From Tichowtungia sp964398915 (GTDB lineage Bacteria > Verrucomicrobiota > Kiritimatiellia > Kiritimatiellales > Tichowtungiaceae), in NCBI GenBank assembly GCA_964398915.1, contig CAYNOR010000013.1, positions 1 through 53,239 of the forward strand: a stretch of DNA of 53,239 nt, in the 5' to 3' direction. The position numbers and the translations under genes were made by a program. Shown one piece after another: positions 1-7,353 of this stretch (position 1 is the first letter of the stretch; the number at the start of each line of letters is the position of its first letter). The notes beneath the pieces are model-generated. The model made no database searches. It was not told where the DNA came from and saw nothing but the letters and a program-made list of their open reading frames with translations.

Positions 1-52
1 TACGGAGACATTAAACCATCTTTACGGTTTTTCAATCGTTAAATGCTCTAAT

Positions 53-88
53 AAAGGGGGCTTATCTGGCAGAGCCCCTTATTTTTTC
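53..88. terminator. Bidirectional rho-independent terminator
   Basis: An AAGGGGGCT arm pairs with AGCCCCTT across a loop of about ten bases and is followed by a run of six T on the + strand. The stem overlaps the TAA of the minus-strand gene ending at 79. It probably ends a + strand gene lying before the window and also serves the convergent gene. Confidence 0.75.
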
Positions 89-528
89 CTGGGCGAAAAA
101 CGTTCACCGGGCACGAGCCGACGGGTTTCTCCGTTGCATTCAATCGATACGTTGCTGGATGTGATTTTCAGGATACGAAGACCATTGATTGTCCCTCCAA
201 CAGCGGCTGTACGCCCGTTGATCATGACTAGCGAATTGCCATTCTCTCGAATTATGGTGCCTTGACAGATGATATTATCATCGGAGAATTTCTGTCGGTC
301 GGAATCGATTTTTTTGGATAATTTTGAAAAACTGCTGAAGTTTTCCTCAATGATTTCGGGCGGGTGCCACCGTGCATCCGGCGATAGGCTGATTGTTTTT
401 TTTAGCAAAAAACCGCTGGAGAAAAATCCAGCGGGCGCTGAGGTAAAAAGAAGGGTGAGTAATATCCACTTAATCCATGCTGGCGTAGTTTTTGCGGGGA
501 CTGTTTCGCTCTCAGGATTAGGATTCAT
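79..528 (-). CDS. Small membrane-anchored GspB/PilP-like protein
   Basis: A 149-residue protein with a short polar N-terminus, one membrane segment at about residues 19-42 (WIKWILLTLLFTSAPAGFF region) and a periplasmic tail. The last 60 residues (GTIIRENGNSLVMINGR, then GERF) read as a small beta-rich domain of the GspB/PilP C-terminal kind, with an NGR turn and a G-x-x-I-x-G-x-x-I pattern. The C-terminus of the PilP-like protein at 6691-7335 has a similar layout (a VNGD turn). The start is supported by an AAAGGGAG ribosome site 5 bases before the ATG. It is transcribed away from the pseudopilin cluster, so it may have its own promoter in the 274-bp divergent gap. The fold assignment is inference from pattern, not from strong identity. 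Confidence 0.5.
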   Translation of the reverse strand: MNPNPESETVPAKTTPAWIKWILLTLLFTSAPAGFFSSGFLLKKTISLSPDARWHPPEIIEENFSSFSKLSKKIDSDRQKFSDDNIICQGTIIRENGNSLVMINGRTAAVGGTINGLRILKITSSNVSIECNGETRRLVPGERFSPRKK

Positions 529-627
529 AGCACTCCCTTTCTCAAATATTAGAAAAATACGCTCTTAATTAATCAAAGCGAACAGTTAATTGGCAGTTTT
601 TGACATTATTTCCAAGAAAGTAATGAG

Positions 628-656
628 TTACGGTACATGTAATGCTGTCATATACT
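628..656 (+). promoter_or_regulatory. Weak sigma-70-like promoter candidate before the pseudopilin cluster
   Basis: TATACT at 651-656 is a good -10. The hexamer 17 bp upstream (TTACGG) is a poor -35. An alternative is TTGACA at 600-605, which lacks a good -10 at the right distance. The gap 529-802 holds nothing else I can support. Confidence 0.25.
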
Positions 657-802
657 GAGTGTACGTTAAAAAGTTATTTTTTGGCGATTGTTTTTGGAGT
701 GGGAAATCGTGTTACTCCTTCGATTTAGTTGAATGATAAATGAGTTGGAAACAGGTGCATTTCAACGTCGCGTTAGTCGAGCCTTTTGTATTATAAAAGA
801 AC

Positions 803-1285
803 ATGGGGTATATGATAAAGCTGGAACGCAGAAACGGGTTTACACTGATCGAAGCCATGATTGCGGCATCGCTTATCGTTTTGATGGTAGCGATTATTAT
901 TCCTGCCGTTGATTTAGCCAAAAGAAGCCGTGAAAATGCACAGGCGGCACGCAAGCTGCAAACCGCTGTGGAAGCCTTCGAACTCTATGCGGCCGAAACC
1001 GGCGGCTATCCGGCAGATGTAGGCCCCGGGGTTATCCCGCCGGAAATGGCAACGTATTATTTCCCGTATTTCAAGATAAGCTGGTGGGAAAATCTTACCG
1101 AACTGGGCGGGAATTGGGATTGGGATGCTGGCTATCACGGATTTAATTTCTCAGTATCTTTTTGCGCCCCGAGCAGATCACAGGAGCAGATGGAGGATTT
1201 TGACAGGCGGGTTGATGACGGGAATCTGAATGCAGGGAACTTTCGCAAGGTGGATTCGCAGTATCATTACATTATTGAGGATTGA
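803..1285 (+). CDS. Type II pseudopilin (GspG-like)
   Basis: A 160-residue prepilin-like protein. The class III signal is explicit: a basic leader ending RRNG, then FTLIEAMIAASLIVLMVAII, with Glu at +5 after the cleavage glycine. The mature part begins with a helix rich in E/R/K (SRENAQAARKLQTAVEAF) and a GGYP motif (about residue 73) typical of GspG-like major pseudopilins. The C-terminal part is Trp- and Tyr-rich and not recognised. Two starts are possible, 803 and 812; neither has a good ribosome site. It leads the run of pilin-like genes and overlaps the next by translational coupling. A prepilin peptidase must be supplied from elsewhere. Confidence 0.8.
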   Translation: MGYMIKLERRNGFTLIEAMIAASLIVLMVAIIIPAVDLAKRSRENAQAARKLQTAVEAFELYAAETGGYPADVGPGVIPPEMATYYFPYFKISWWENLTELGGNWDWDAGYHGFNFSVSFCAPSRSQEQMEDFDRRVDDGNLNAGNFRKVDSQYHYIIED

Positions 1286-1287
1286 AT

Positions 1288-1764
1288 ATGCTCAAAACAA
1301 GCGATAGGTCGGGAATGACGCTGGTGGAAATCCTGATTGCTGTTGTGCTGACGGCGGCAGCCGCTGCGATTATCTACGAGGGTATTTTTTATTCCTATAA
1401 AACCGTCATGCGTTCCCGCGCCCGACTGGATGCTCAAGGAATCGCCTTTGACAAACTCTGGTGGATTTACAATCAGAATCTCGACACTATTGAAGCGATG
1501 GCGATGCCTACCTATGCGGAGCCAACCAGTACGTCCACGCCACCGGAAAGCGTTTTTTCAACGGACGGGATCGTGCAGTGGGCTGTTATCCCTGAGGATG
1601 ATCCGCCGGTCTTAAAGGTCGATTACTGGGAGATTCAGGTTCAGGTGTGGGCGCCCAGCAACAGTCCGCTTTTTTCAGTTATCGCTCCGGATGGAACGGT
1701 GACCGCCGCCTATGGCCGTCCGCTTGCGGAATATAAAGTTTGGCGTTACCGGGGAGACCGCTGA
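1288..1764 (+). CDS. Type II pseudopilin (GspI/H-like minor pseudopilin)
   Basis: About 158 residues. The leader MLKTSDRSG is followed by MTLVEILIAVVLTAAAAAII, a standard prepilin cleavage site with Glu at +5 (Met replaces the usual Phe at +1). The rest is a globular minor-pseudopilin-like domain without a motif I can name. The ATG at 1288 is chosen because a TTGAGG ribosome site lies 10 bases before it; an in-frame TTG at 1282 is also open. The start falls two bases after the stop of the preceding pseudopilin, so the two are translationally linked. Confidence 0.75.
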   Translation: MLKTSDRSGMTLVEILIAVVLTAAAAAIIYEGIFYSYKTVMRSRARLDAQGIAFDKLWWIYNQNLDTIEAMAMPTYAEPTSTSTPPESVFSTDGIVQWAVIPEDDPPVLKVDYWEIQVQVWAPSNSPLFSVIAPDGTVTAAYGRPLAEYKVWRYRGDR

Positions 1765-1765
1765 C

Positions 1766-2338
1766 ATGAAAAACCTTCAATGTAGAAAGAGCGGATTCAC
1801 GCTGGTAGAAATTTTGCTGGCCGCTGTGATTTCTGTTGCGATATTTGTCACAATGGGAGCCCTGCTTACTCGTTCATTTACCCTCTGGATGGATGCTATG
1901 GCAAACTGGAAGCTTGCGCAACATGCGAGAGTGCTTCGTTCACGTCTTTTAGACGGGGCCTTTTATTTCCCGGCCGGCAGTAATATTGTGATCAAATCCG
2001 GATGGATGTCATCCACCGGGGTGACGGTTGCGGCGGCCTCCGGCGAAGCTTATGTCCAGTATTATCCGCTGGGAACGACCGGTGGAGCTTTTCGTGCGTA
2101 TGGATGGACCAATGCCGTTGCCGGGAAAAATATCCGCTTAAGGGATACCGGTTCGACATGGGCTTTGGGGCAGAGCGTGGCAAACACCAATTATGCTACT
2201 GACGTGAAGGTGGATTTGTTTCGACCTAAGGTAACAAACATCACAGTGACTGCAACCTATCGCCTGAGCCTTTCTGCAATGGGGAAAACATTTACTCAGC
2301 CATGCGTGGTGCAGGCTTACCTGATCAATAATGAGTGA
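1766..2338 (+). CDS. Type II pseudopilin (GspJ-like)
   Basis: 190 residues starting MKNLQCRKSG, then FTLVEILLAAVISVAIFVTM: a prepilin leader, a cleavable glycine and a hydrophobic helix with Glu at +5. The following stretch (FTLWMDAMANWKLAQHARVL) resembles GspJ proteins, which continue with an amphipathic helix before a beta domain. GGGGAG lies 9 bases before the chosen ATG, and the previous gene stops at 1764, so this start is preferred to the longer open frame from 1712. It would act at the tip or as an initiator of the pseudopilus in the inner membrane. Confidence 0.75.
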   Translation: MKNLQCRKSGFTLVEILLAAVISVAIFVTMGALLTRSFTLWMDAMANWKLAQHARVLRSRLLDGAFYFPAGSNIVIKSGWMSSTGVTVAAASGEAYVQYYPLGTTGGAFRAYGWTNAVAGKNIRLRDTGSTWALGQSVANTNYATDVKVDLFRPKVTNITVTATYRLSLSAMGKTFTQPCVVQAYLINNE

Positions 2339-2347
2339 AGGGGATTT

Positions 2348-4108
2348 ATGAAAAAAATCAGGAAGCAGGATAACGAAGGTTTTGTTCTGGCGGCGGTGCT
2401 GATGCTTCTGCTGATCGGTTCGCTGGTGGCGGGGGCTTTTATGGTCTCATCCAGACAGACTCAACGTGCGGTTGAGCGTTGGCAGGCTTATGATGAGTGC
2501 CTGCTGGCGGCGCAGATGGCTATGGAGAAGGTGAAATCGAATATATACACAAATTTTGAGGCATTTAACGCCTTTACCTTTTCCTGGACCAATACCTTCT
2601 GGCTGGTGCAGAACGCGAATAAATACAGCACCAATGGCACATTGGAAACCATTTTAGGTGATTCCAGTGTGTATCCTACGGCTCAGATCGTCGCGACGGT
2701 AACCAACAGCTCTATAATCGGCACTTTTGAGTCGCAAACATTGTATCTTACCAATCGAGTTACAGCGACATGGAAGGGGGTAACTCGAACCACTGAAGAG
2801 ACTGTCCGGTACATTTTGACCAGATCCAATGTCTTTGATTATCCGTATTTCATTAATAATTTTGGATGGTTCCGGGGTGTGGATATGGTGATCAATGGGG
2901 ACATCCGGTCCAATTATACGATGGAACTGAATGCGACGACTCTTGTTTTAAACGGGAATTGCTACGCCAAGACCAACAAAGTTCTTAAAACCCCCACATC
3001 CTGGAATTATGCGACCTACAGCAATAATATTTATCACAGTTACTATCGCCCCGGTTCTAATTTAGATTTAATTCTGGGGTCCACGTCCGTATATTCAAAC
3101 GGATATGATCCGCGGACATTCCGAACGAATACACCTGTAGAGATACCGATGTCGTATATCGGCAATCTGGACGATTATAGATATTACGCACAGCAAAAAG
3201 GTGGAACAATTTCCAATAATTACGGACTCATCGTGGATGCAGTATACAGCGGGCCAGGACCCAGCGCGTATAGTAATCCGGTTGATAGAATAGGTTTTAC
3301 CGGGTATACAAATGATGCGGACAGGGATTGTCTAGTTCTAATCGGGACATCAAATAACCCCATTCGAATTAACGGACCGGTCGTCATCGATGGCGATCTC
3401 ATCATTAAAGGATACTACACGGGTCAGGGTACCATTTATTCTGGGCGCAACATCCATGTAATCGGCGACATCATTGCGACCAATCCTATAGTTTGGAAAC
3501 ATCCCGATACGTTGAGTGGATTTACCGGTACGACGCTGCCGAATAATCTAACGAAGGATTTCCTGGGACTGTGCTCAAAAGGTTCTATTGTGCTGGGAAA
3601 CTATAATGACAGCGCATTTGATGGAGATGTTGCTACCTATTTGAAGCCGAGTTTTACCGCTAAATACGAGGTGACGGCAACGGATGCAGACATCGGCTAT
3701 GTCTCCTACAAGCTAAACGGAACGAATTATTTTGACGGGGATTACACAAAGACCTTTGGTACCAAGGTCGGCCCGGCAGGAACGAATACGGCAACACGGA
3801 AATATTATGAATCCAGCATGTCGGATTCGCAGTTTGCATCGCTGGCACCGACGAACAGAATCGGATGGATCGACGCAACGCTTTATAATAATCACTTAAC
3901 GGTCGGTAAACTTGGCGGTACCGGAGGACGGACAAATATCATCGTTAATGGCGGGATTATCTGTCATGACGAAGCCTTGTTGCCGCAAGGCAGAATGTAC
4001 ATGAACTGGGATCCTCGAATTGCTATGGACACGGAATTCAGGCCCTATCTGCCGATGGGGTTAAAGCCGGCGAAAACAATTCTTTGGCGGGAGTTGAAAT
4101 CACCATGA
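2348..4108 (+). CDS. PilX/GspK-like protein with a long beta-rich exterior domain
   Basis: 586 residues. The N-terminus MKKIRKQDNEG is followed by FVLAAVLMLLLIGSLVAGAF, a pilin-like hydrophobic helix without the Glu at +5, which is the hallmark of GspK-type tip pseudopilins and resembles PilX N-termini. From about residue 330 the protein shows repeated short beta-strand turns (PVVIDGDLIIKGYYTGQGTI, then RNIHVIGDII), as in polymer-forming or beta-helical proteins. It is rich in N, T and Y. An AAGGGG ribosome site precedes the ATG. Its stop overlaps the next start by ATGA. Role as pilus tip or cell-surface adhesin is inferred from place and N-terminus only. Confidence 0.6.
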   Translation: MKKIRKQDNEGFVLAAVLMLLLIGSLVAGAFMVSSRQTQRAVERWQAYDECLLAAQMAMEKVKSNIYTNFEAFNAFTFSWTNTFWLVQNANKYSTNGTLETILGDSSVYPTAQIVATVTNSSIIGTFESQTLYLTNRVTATWKGVTRTTEETVRYILTRSNVFDYPYFINNFGWFRGVDMVINGDIRSNYTMELNATTLVLNGNCYAKTNKVLKTPTSWNYATYSNNIYHSYYRPGSNLDLILGSTSVYSNGYDPRTFRTNTPVEIPMSYIGNLDDYRYYAQQKGGTISNNYGLIVDAVYSGPGPSAYSNPVDRIGFTGYTNDADRDCLVLIGTSNNPIRINGPVVIDGDLIIKGYYTGQGTIYSGRNIHVIGDIIATNPIVWKHPDTLSGFTGTTLPNNLTKDFLGLCSKGSIVLGNYNDSAFDGDVATYLKPSFTAKYEVTATDADIGYVSYKLNGTNYFDGDYTKTFGTKVGPAGTNTATRKYYESSMSDSQFASLAPTNRIGWIDATLYNNHLTVGKLGGTGGRTNIIVNGGIICHDEALLPQGRMYMNWDPRIAMDTEFRPYLPMGLKPAKTILWRELKSP

Positions 4109-4491
4109 AGACAGTACGTGTAGTGGTGCTGGGCGTTATCGTTGCATGGGCAGTGCCGCTGTGGGCCTTTTTGCCGCCGGATGCGCAGTTCCGAAAGAAT
4201 GAAATCGTTCAACAACGAGTGAATGCGAGGGCTGAGTATGCGCAACATCAGGACGCTTACGCCAAAGACATCGTTGCCAGTCGCATGCGAACGCAAATTG
4301 CCATGCAGAAGCCGCCGTGGATGCGTGTAAGCGGCAATAAAACACAAAGCATGGTCGGTACGGGGACTCTTTTAGCGGATGCAGGTTCGCCCCAAATAAA
4401 TCATCGCTTTCTGACATCGGTTGTGCTTCTAATATTGATCGGGGTTGCTGCCGGATGGGTTTGGTATAAAACCCGGGAAATCGACGAATAA
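4105..4491 (+). CDS. Small exported protein with C-terminal membrane anchor
   Basis: 128 residues with an N-terminal signal or anchor (VRVVVLGVIVAWAVPLWAF), a charged, Gln- and Arg-rich middle likely to be helical (about residues 25-75), and a C-terminal membrane segment (VVLLILIGVAAGWVWY) ending in a short charged tail. No family recognised. It sits between the GspK-like and PilM-like genes with an ATGA overlap, so it is probably a structural or accessory subunit of the same apparatus, spanning the inner membrane with most of its mass in the periplasm. Confidence 0.6.
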   Translation: MKTVRVVVLGVIVAWAVPLWAFLPPDAQFRKNEIVQQRVNARAEYAQHQDAYAKDIVASRMRTQIAMQKPPWMRVSGNKTQSMVGTGTLLADAGSPQINHRFLTSVVLLILIGVAAGWVWYKTREIDE

Positions 4492-4503
4492 AATTTGTGC
4501 ACC

Positions 4504-5520
4504 ATGTCGCTAAAGTTGAAATCATCAAGCGGAAAAGAGCGGGGCGGGCGCCGTTTGGCGAATCTGTTGTCATTGGATTTCGCCACGAGCGGAATCAAAG
4601 CGGTCCGTCTTAAAAAAACGAAGGAACACATTATACTGGCTGCGGCCGATATTTTACCGCCTCTCGTTGCGTCTGTTGAAGAGCGCCCCGTGTTATCCAA
4701 GCCGCTGTCTGCGTATTACGTCGCATTATGTGCCACTATGGATAACACGATCATGCGTGTTTTCCCGCAGATCCTTCCGGAAGAAAACGAAGACATTGAA
4801 GCCATAGTTCGCGAGAATCTCAGTGCTGCCTCAGACTATCGAACCAGCGGATTAGTACTTTCCCGCGCCCGTGGTAAACGCGAAAGCTCGGTGTTGGGCG
4901 TTGCGGTGCCTGAAAAAACAGTTCAACGATATCTTTCACTTTTCGCTAACGGGGCCCCTGCACCGCGTTCACTTGAAATATCCGGGTTGGCGGCTTTTTC
5001 CGCTTTTTTGTTTAATTATGGTGCGCAGACAGAAAATCAAACGGTCTGTCTTATCGAAACAGGTTCACGGTATACGTATGCCGCTTTTTTGTGCCGCAAC
5101 CAGCTTCAGCTTGTTAACCGCTTTGATGTCGGTGGTGACGTGCTCCAGCGGCAGGTTCAGGGGACTCTGGGCGTGGATACCGAGATGGCTGAAACTATTC
5201 TTTCCGGTGGTTCGGTGGATGTTTCCGTTCCGGTTCGGCAAGTGCTCAATCCGTTTACCCGGCAGCTTTCAATTTATCGTGAGTTTGTCGAACGTCAGAG
5301 CAAGAGTTCTCTTTCCAGCGTCTATATCTCAGGCGGACTGGCCTCTTCGTCGTATTGGCAGGCATCTATCAAAGAGGTCCTCGGGGTTGCTCCTCAGGTT
5401 TGGAATCCGTTTGAAAAGATCAGTATCCCGCATGGAACCTTTCCGGATAAATTTAAGGGGCAGGAGGCTCGGTTTGCGGCCGCTGTTGGCGCAGCGCTTG
5501 CAGGAATGGACGTCCTATGA
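4504..5520 (+). CDS. pilM: PilM/GspL-like actin-fold assembly protein
   Basis: 338 residues. After a basic start it reads LLSLDFATSGIKAVRLKK, the PilM phosphate-1 strand (D-F/I-G-x-S-x-I-K-x-V, here with Ala-Thr for Gly-x). Residues about 170-205 (TVCLIETGSRYTYAAFLC) and 270-285 (SSVYISGGLA) match the second phosphate loop and the adenosine motif of the actin/FtsA fold. PilM binds PilN in the cytoplasm and links the motor to the inner-membrane complex. The next gene begins inside its stop codon (ATGA) and is PilN-like, which supports the call. There is no clear ribosome site before the ATG; an in-frame TTG at 4495 is also open. Confidence 0.75.
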   Translation: MSLKLKSSSGKERGGRRLANLLSLDFATSGIKAVRLKKTKEHIILAAADILPPLVASVEERPVLSKPLSAYYVALCATMDNTIMRVFPQILPEENEDIEAIVRENLSAASDYRTSGLVLSRARGKRESSVLGVAVPEKTVQRYLSLFANGAPAPRSLEISGLAAFSAFLFNYGAQTENQTVCLIETGSRYTYAAFLCRNQLQLVNRFDVGGDVLQRQVQGTLGVDTEMAETILSGGSVDVSVPVRQVLNPFTRQLSIYREFVERQSKSSLSSVYISGGLASSSYWQASIKEVLGVAPQVWNPFEKISIPHGTFPDKFKGQEARFAAAVGAALAGMDVL

Positions 5521-6104
5521 ACTTGCAAGTTGATCTGTTAAGAAAAGTGGAACGACGCTATCAAGGGATCGTCAGCATGAAAGTGATGGCGCTTGGCTCT
5601 GTCAGCGTGCTGGCGGGTATTACCATATTGGTTTTTTTGCTGGCCGGTATATCTAAAATGACACTTAGCGCCAATCTGGATCGTGCCCGGGATGAATTTG
5701 GGCGACTTGATCCGCAGGCTGCGGTTGTTCGCAACGGGCAGGCGGCTATGGAGGCCAATCGCAAGACGCTGGACGAACTCAAAAGCTGGTCGCAAAGCGG
5801 CACCCTGCCTATGTTCAGCATATTGCGGGCTGTTCAGCGTGAAATTCCTGCGCAGATGGCGCTTGAAAATTTGTATGCCGGGTTGGAGCCGGAAACCGAG
5901 CTCGGGCCAGTCTATTATACTCTTCGACTCAGCGGGCGGGCTCAGGGCGAGTTGACGGCCGTTGATGCCAAGCGCCGTTTGAATTCCAGTGCTGAATTAC
6001 GCCGTTTCTGTGGCGAAGCCAAATTGGTCTCTTCACAGCGCGAGGCGGGTGAGAATTGGATATTCATGCTGGAAGGTCGCCGTTTAGCAGGGGACGCTAA
6101 GTGA
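5517..6104 (+). CDS. pilN: PilN-like inner-membrane alignment protein
   Basis: 195 residues: a short cytoplasmic N-terminus (MNLQVDLLRKVERRYQG) that would dock on PilM, one membrane helix (VMALGSVSVLAGITILVFLL), a coiled segment rich in R, E and A, then a ferredoxin-like periplasmic domain (from about residue 100, ILRAVQREIPAQMALENLYA). This is the usual PilN/Fimbrial assembly plan. It overlaps pilM by ATGA and the PilO-like gene by one base. Identity to PilN is weak by eye; order and topology carry the call. Confidence 0.7.
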   Translation: MNLQVDLLRKVERRYQGIVSMKVMALGSVSVLAGITILVFLLAGISKMTLSANLDRARDEFGRLDPQAAVVRNGQAAMEANRKTLDELKSWSQSGTLPMFSILRAVQREIPAQMALENLYAGLEPETELGPVYYTLRLSGRAQGELTAVDAKRRLNSSAELRRFCGEAKLVSSQREAGENWIFMLEGRRLAGDAK

Positions 6105-6694
6105 TGAATTGGTCTGCTTTAACAAAAAAACAGCAACAAATGGTCATTGCAACCGCAGTATTGGCGGTGATGCAGTTGCTTTTAATGGCGCACTTTCTGG
6201 GGTGGACTAAACCTGCTTCGGCGCGAGGCGGGTCGGCTAAAAAAGAGCTGCTGGAATTGGAACAGAAGTTGAGTGACGCCCGTGCCATTCTCAGCCGTGA
6301 AGGAGTAATTTGCAGTGAACTGGCTCAGAACGTTGAAAATCTGGAAGCATTAGCGGTAAACATGCCCACCTCATCTGACCGCTATGCGTGGGCGTATGAA
6401 TATGTTTCGCGTTGTGCTACACAGGCCCGCATAGAACTCGATAATCTGGAGGAGACCGTTACGATCGAAGATCCAAAAGATCCGAAGGCTTCTCCACCTT
6501 ATGAGATCAGTGTATCTACCCGGTGCGGGTATAACAGCCTCGTGGAATTTCTTTGGCGGCTTGAAAAAGACAACCCGTTGTTGCGAATTAAGGAAGTGAC
6601 CATTACCGCCTTGTCCGCCCAGCATCTATCACATCAGGTGCGTGTTCTGATGCAGTGGCCATCCTCGGTGAAAATAGAGAAGGGGGAAAAATGA
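6104..6694 (+). CDS. pilO: PilO-like inner-membrane alignment protein
   Basis: 196 residues: a short cytoplasmic tail, one membrane helix (MVIATAVLAVMQLLLMAHFL), a coiled coil (KKELLELEQKLSDARAILS) and a periplasmic domain ending in a segment on a single polypeptide frame, GYNSLVEFLWRLEKDNPLLR, that matches PilO/GspM patterns (the F-L-x-x-L-E-x-x-x-P-L core is common to PilO). PilN and PilO form the heterodimer that joins PilM to the PilP-secretin complex. The start shares its A with the TGA of pilN, and the end overlaps the next gene. Confidence 0.75.
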   Translation: MNWSALTKKQQQMVIATAVLAVMQLLLMAHFLGWTKPASARGGSAKKELLELEQKLSDARAILSREGVICSELAQNVENLEALAVNMPTSSDRYAWAYEYVSRCATQARIELDNLEETVTIEDPKDPKASPPYEISVSTRCGYNSLVEFLWRLEKDNPLLRIKEVTITALSAQHLSHQVRVLMQWPSSVKIEKGEK

Positions 6695-7335
6695 AAGCCT
6701 TCCTTTCTTCATCCTCTGTCCTCCGTCCTCTGTCTTCCGTCCTCCGTCCTTTGTCTTCTGTTTTTTTGCTTCTTTTGACCCTGTCCGCTTCCGCGCAGGA
6801 CGATCTTTTTATTACGGTCAGCACGCCGTTGTCGAATAAGACTTTTTCAACACAAGAATCGGATATGTTCACAACGGTTTCATCTCCTGCTGCCCAGCCA
6901 GCAACCCCCAATCAGCCTGTAGCTGTCGTGAAACCTGTGGTGAAGCCATTGGAGCAGCCAGTGTCCCCGGTTAAAAAATCGGCCGAGGCGGTCGCCCCTG
7001 TTGCCGCGGCAAAGGAGCCTGCAAGAGAATGGGAACAAGAGTTGCTTAGAGATCCTTTTTGGCCGGTCGGGTTTTTCCCTGAAGGGTGGCAGAAGAAAAA
7101 GACCGCGTCGGGATCTCCGGATGCGGATGTGTCAGGGTGGAATATGGCCGCCGGGAAAATAAAGATTAGCGGAACCAGTAGACTGGGAGGGCGGACCGCA
7201 GCATTTGTGAACGGGGATTTGAAGAGTACAGGAGATCAGATTGAAGTTATGTCAGAAGGTAAAACATATCAGTGGCAGATTATTGGAATTGAGGCGGACG
7301 GTCGGGTTCAATTGAAGAAACTTGGGATAAAGTAA
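6691..7335 (+). CDS. PilP/GspC-like periplasmic protein with repeat-encoded signal peptide
   Basis: 214 residues. An export signal (LRPLSSVLRPLSSVFLLLL, ending ASAQD) is followed by a Pro/Ala/Val-rich linker (about residues 55-110), the motif RDPFWPVGFFP, common before secretin-binding domains, and a small beta domain (KIKISGTSRLGGRTAAFVNG to VQLKKLGIK) like the C-terminal domain of PilP, GspC or GspB. It would connect the PilN/O complex to the secretin. The signal-peptide codons lie in a pyrimidine-rich simple repeat (6711-6770). A GAAGGGGG ribosome site precedes the ATG. Confidence 0.65.
   Translation: MKAFLSSSSVLRPLSSVLRPLSSVFLLLLTLSASAQDDLFITVSTPLSNKTFSTQESDMFTTVSSPAAQPATPNQPVAVVKPVVKPLEQPVSPVKKSAEAVAPVAAAKEPAREWEQELLRDPFWPVGFFPEGWQKKKTASGSPDADVSGWNMAAGKIKISGTSRLGGRTAAFVNGDLKSTGDQIEVMSEGKTYQWQIIGIEADGRVQLKKLGIK
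6711..6770 (+). repeat. TCCTCTG/TCCTCCG simple repeat inside coding sequence
   Basis: About six imperfect copies of a 7-9 base C/T-rich unit (CCTCTGT, CCTCCGT, CTTCCGT) lie in frame and encode the hydrophobic core of the signal peptide. The two consecutive LRPLSSV blocks are its protein reading. Similar filler occurs between genes elsewhere in the window. Confidence 0.85.
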
Positions 7336-7353
7336 AAATCAGGAGCTGAGTAA

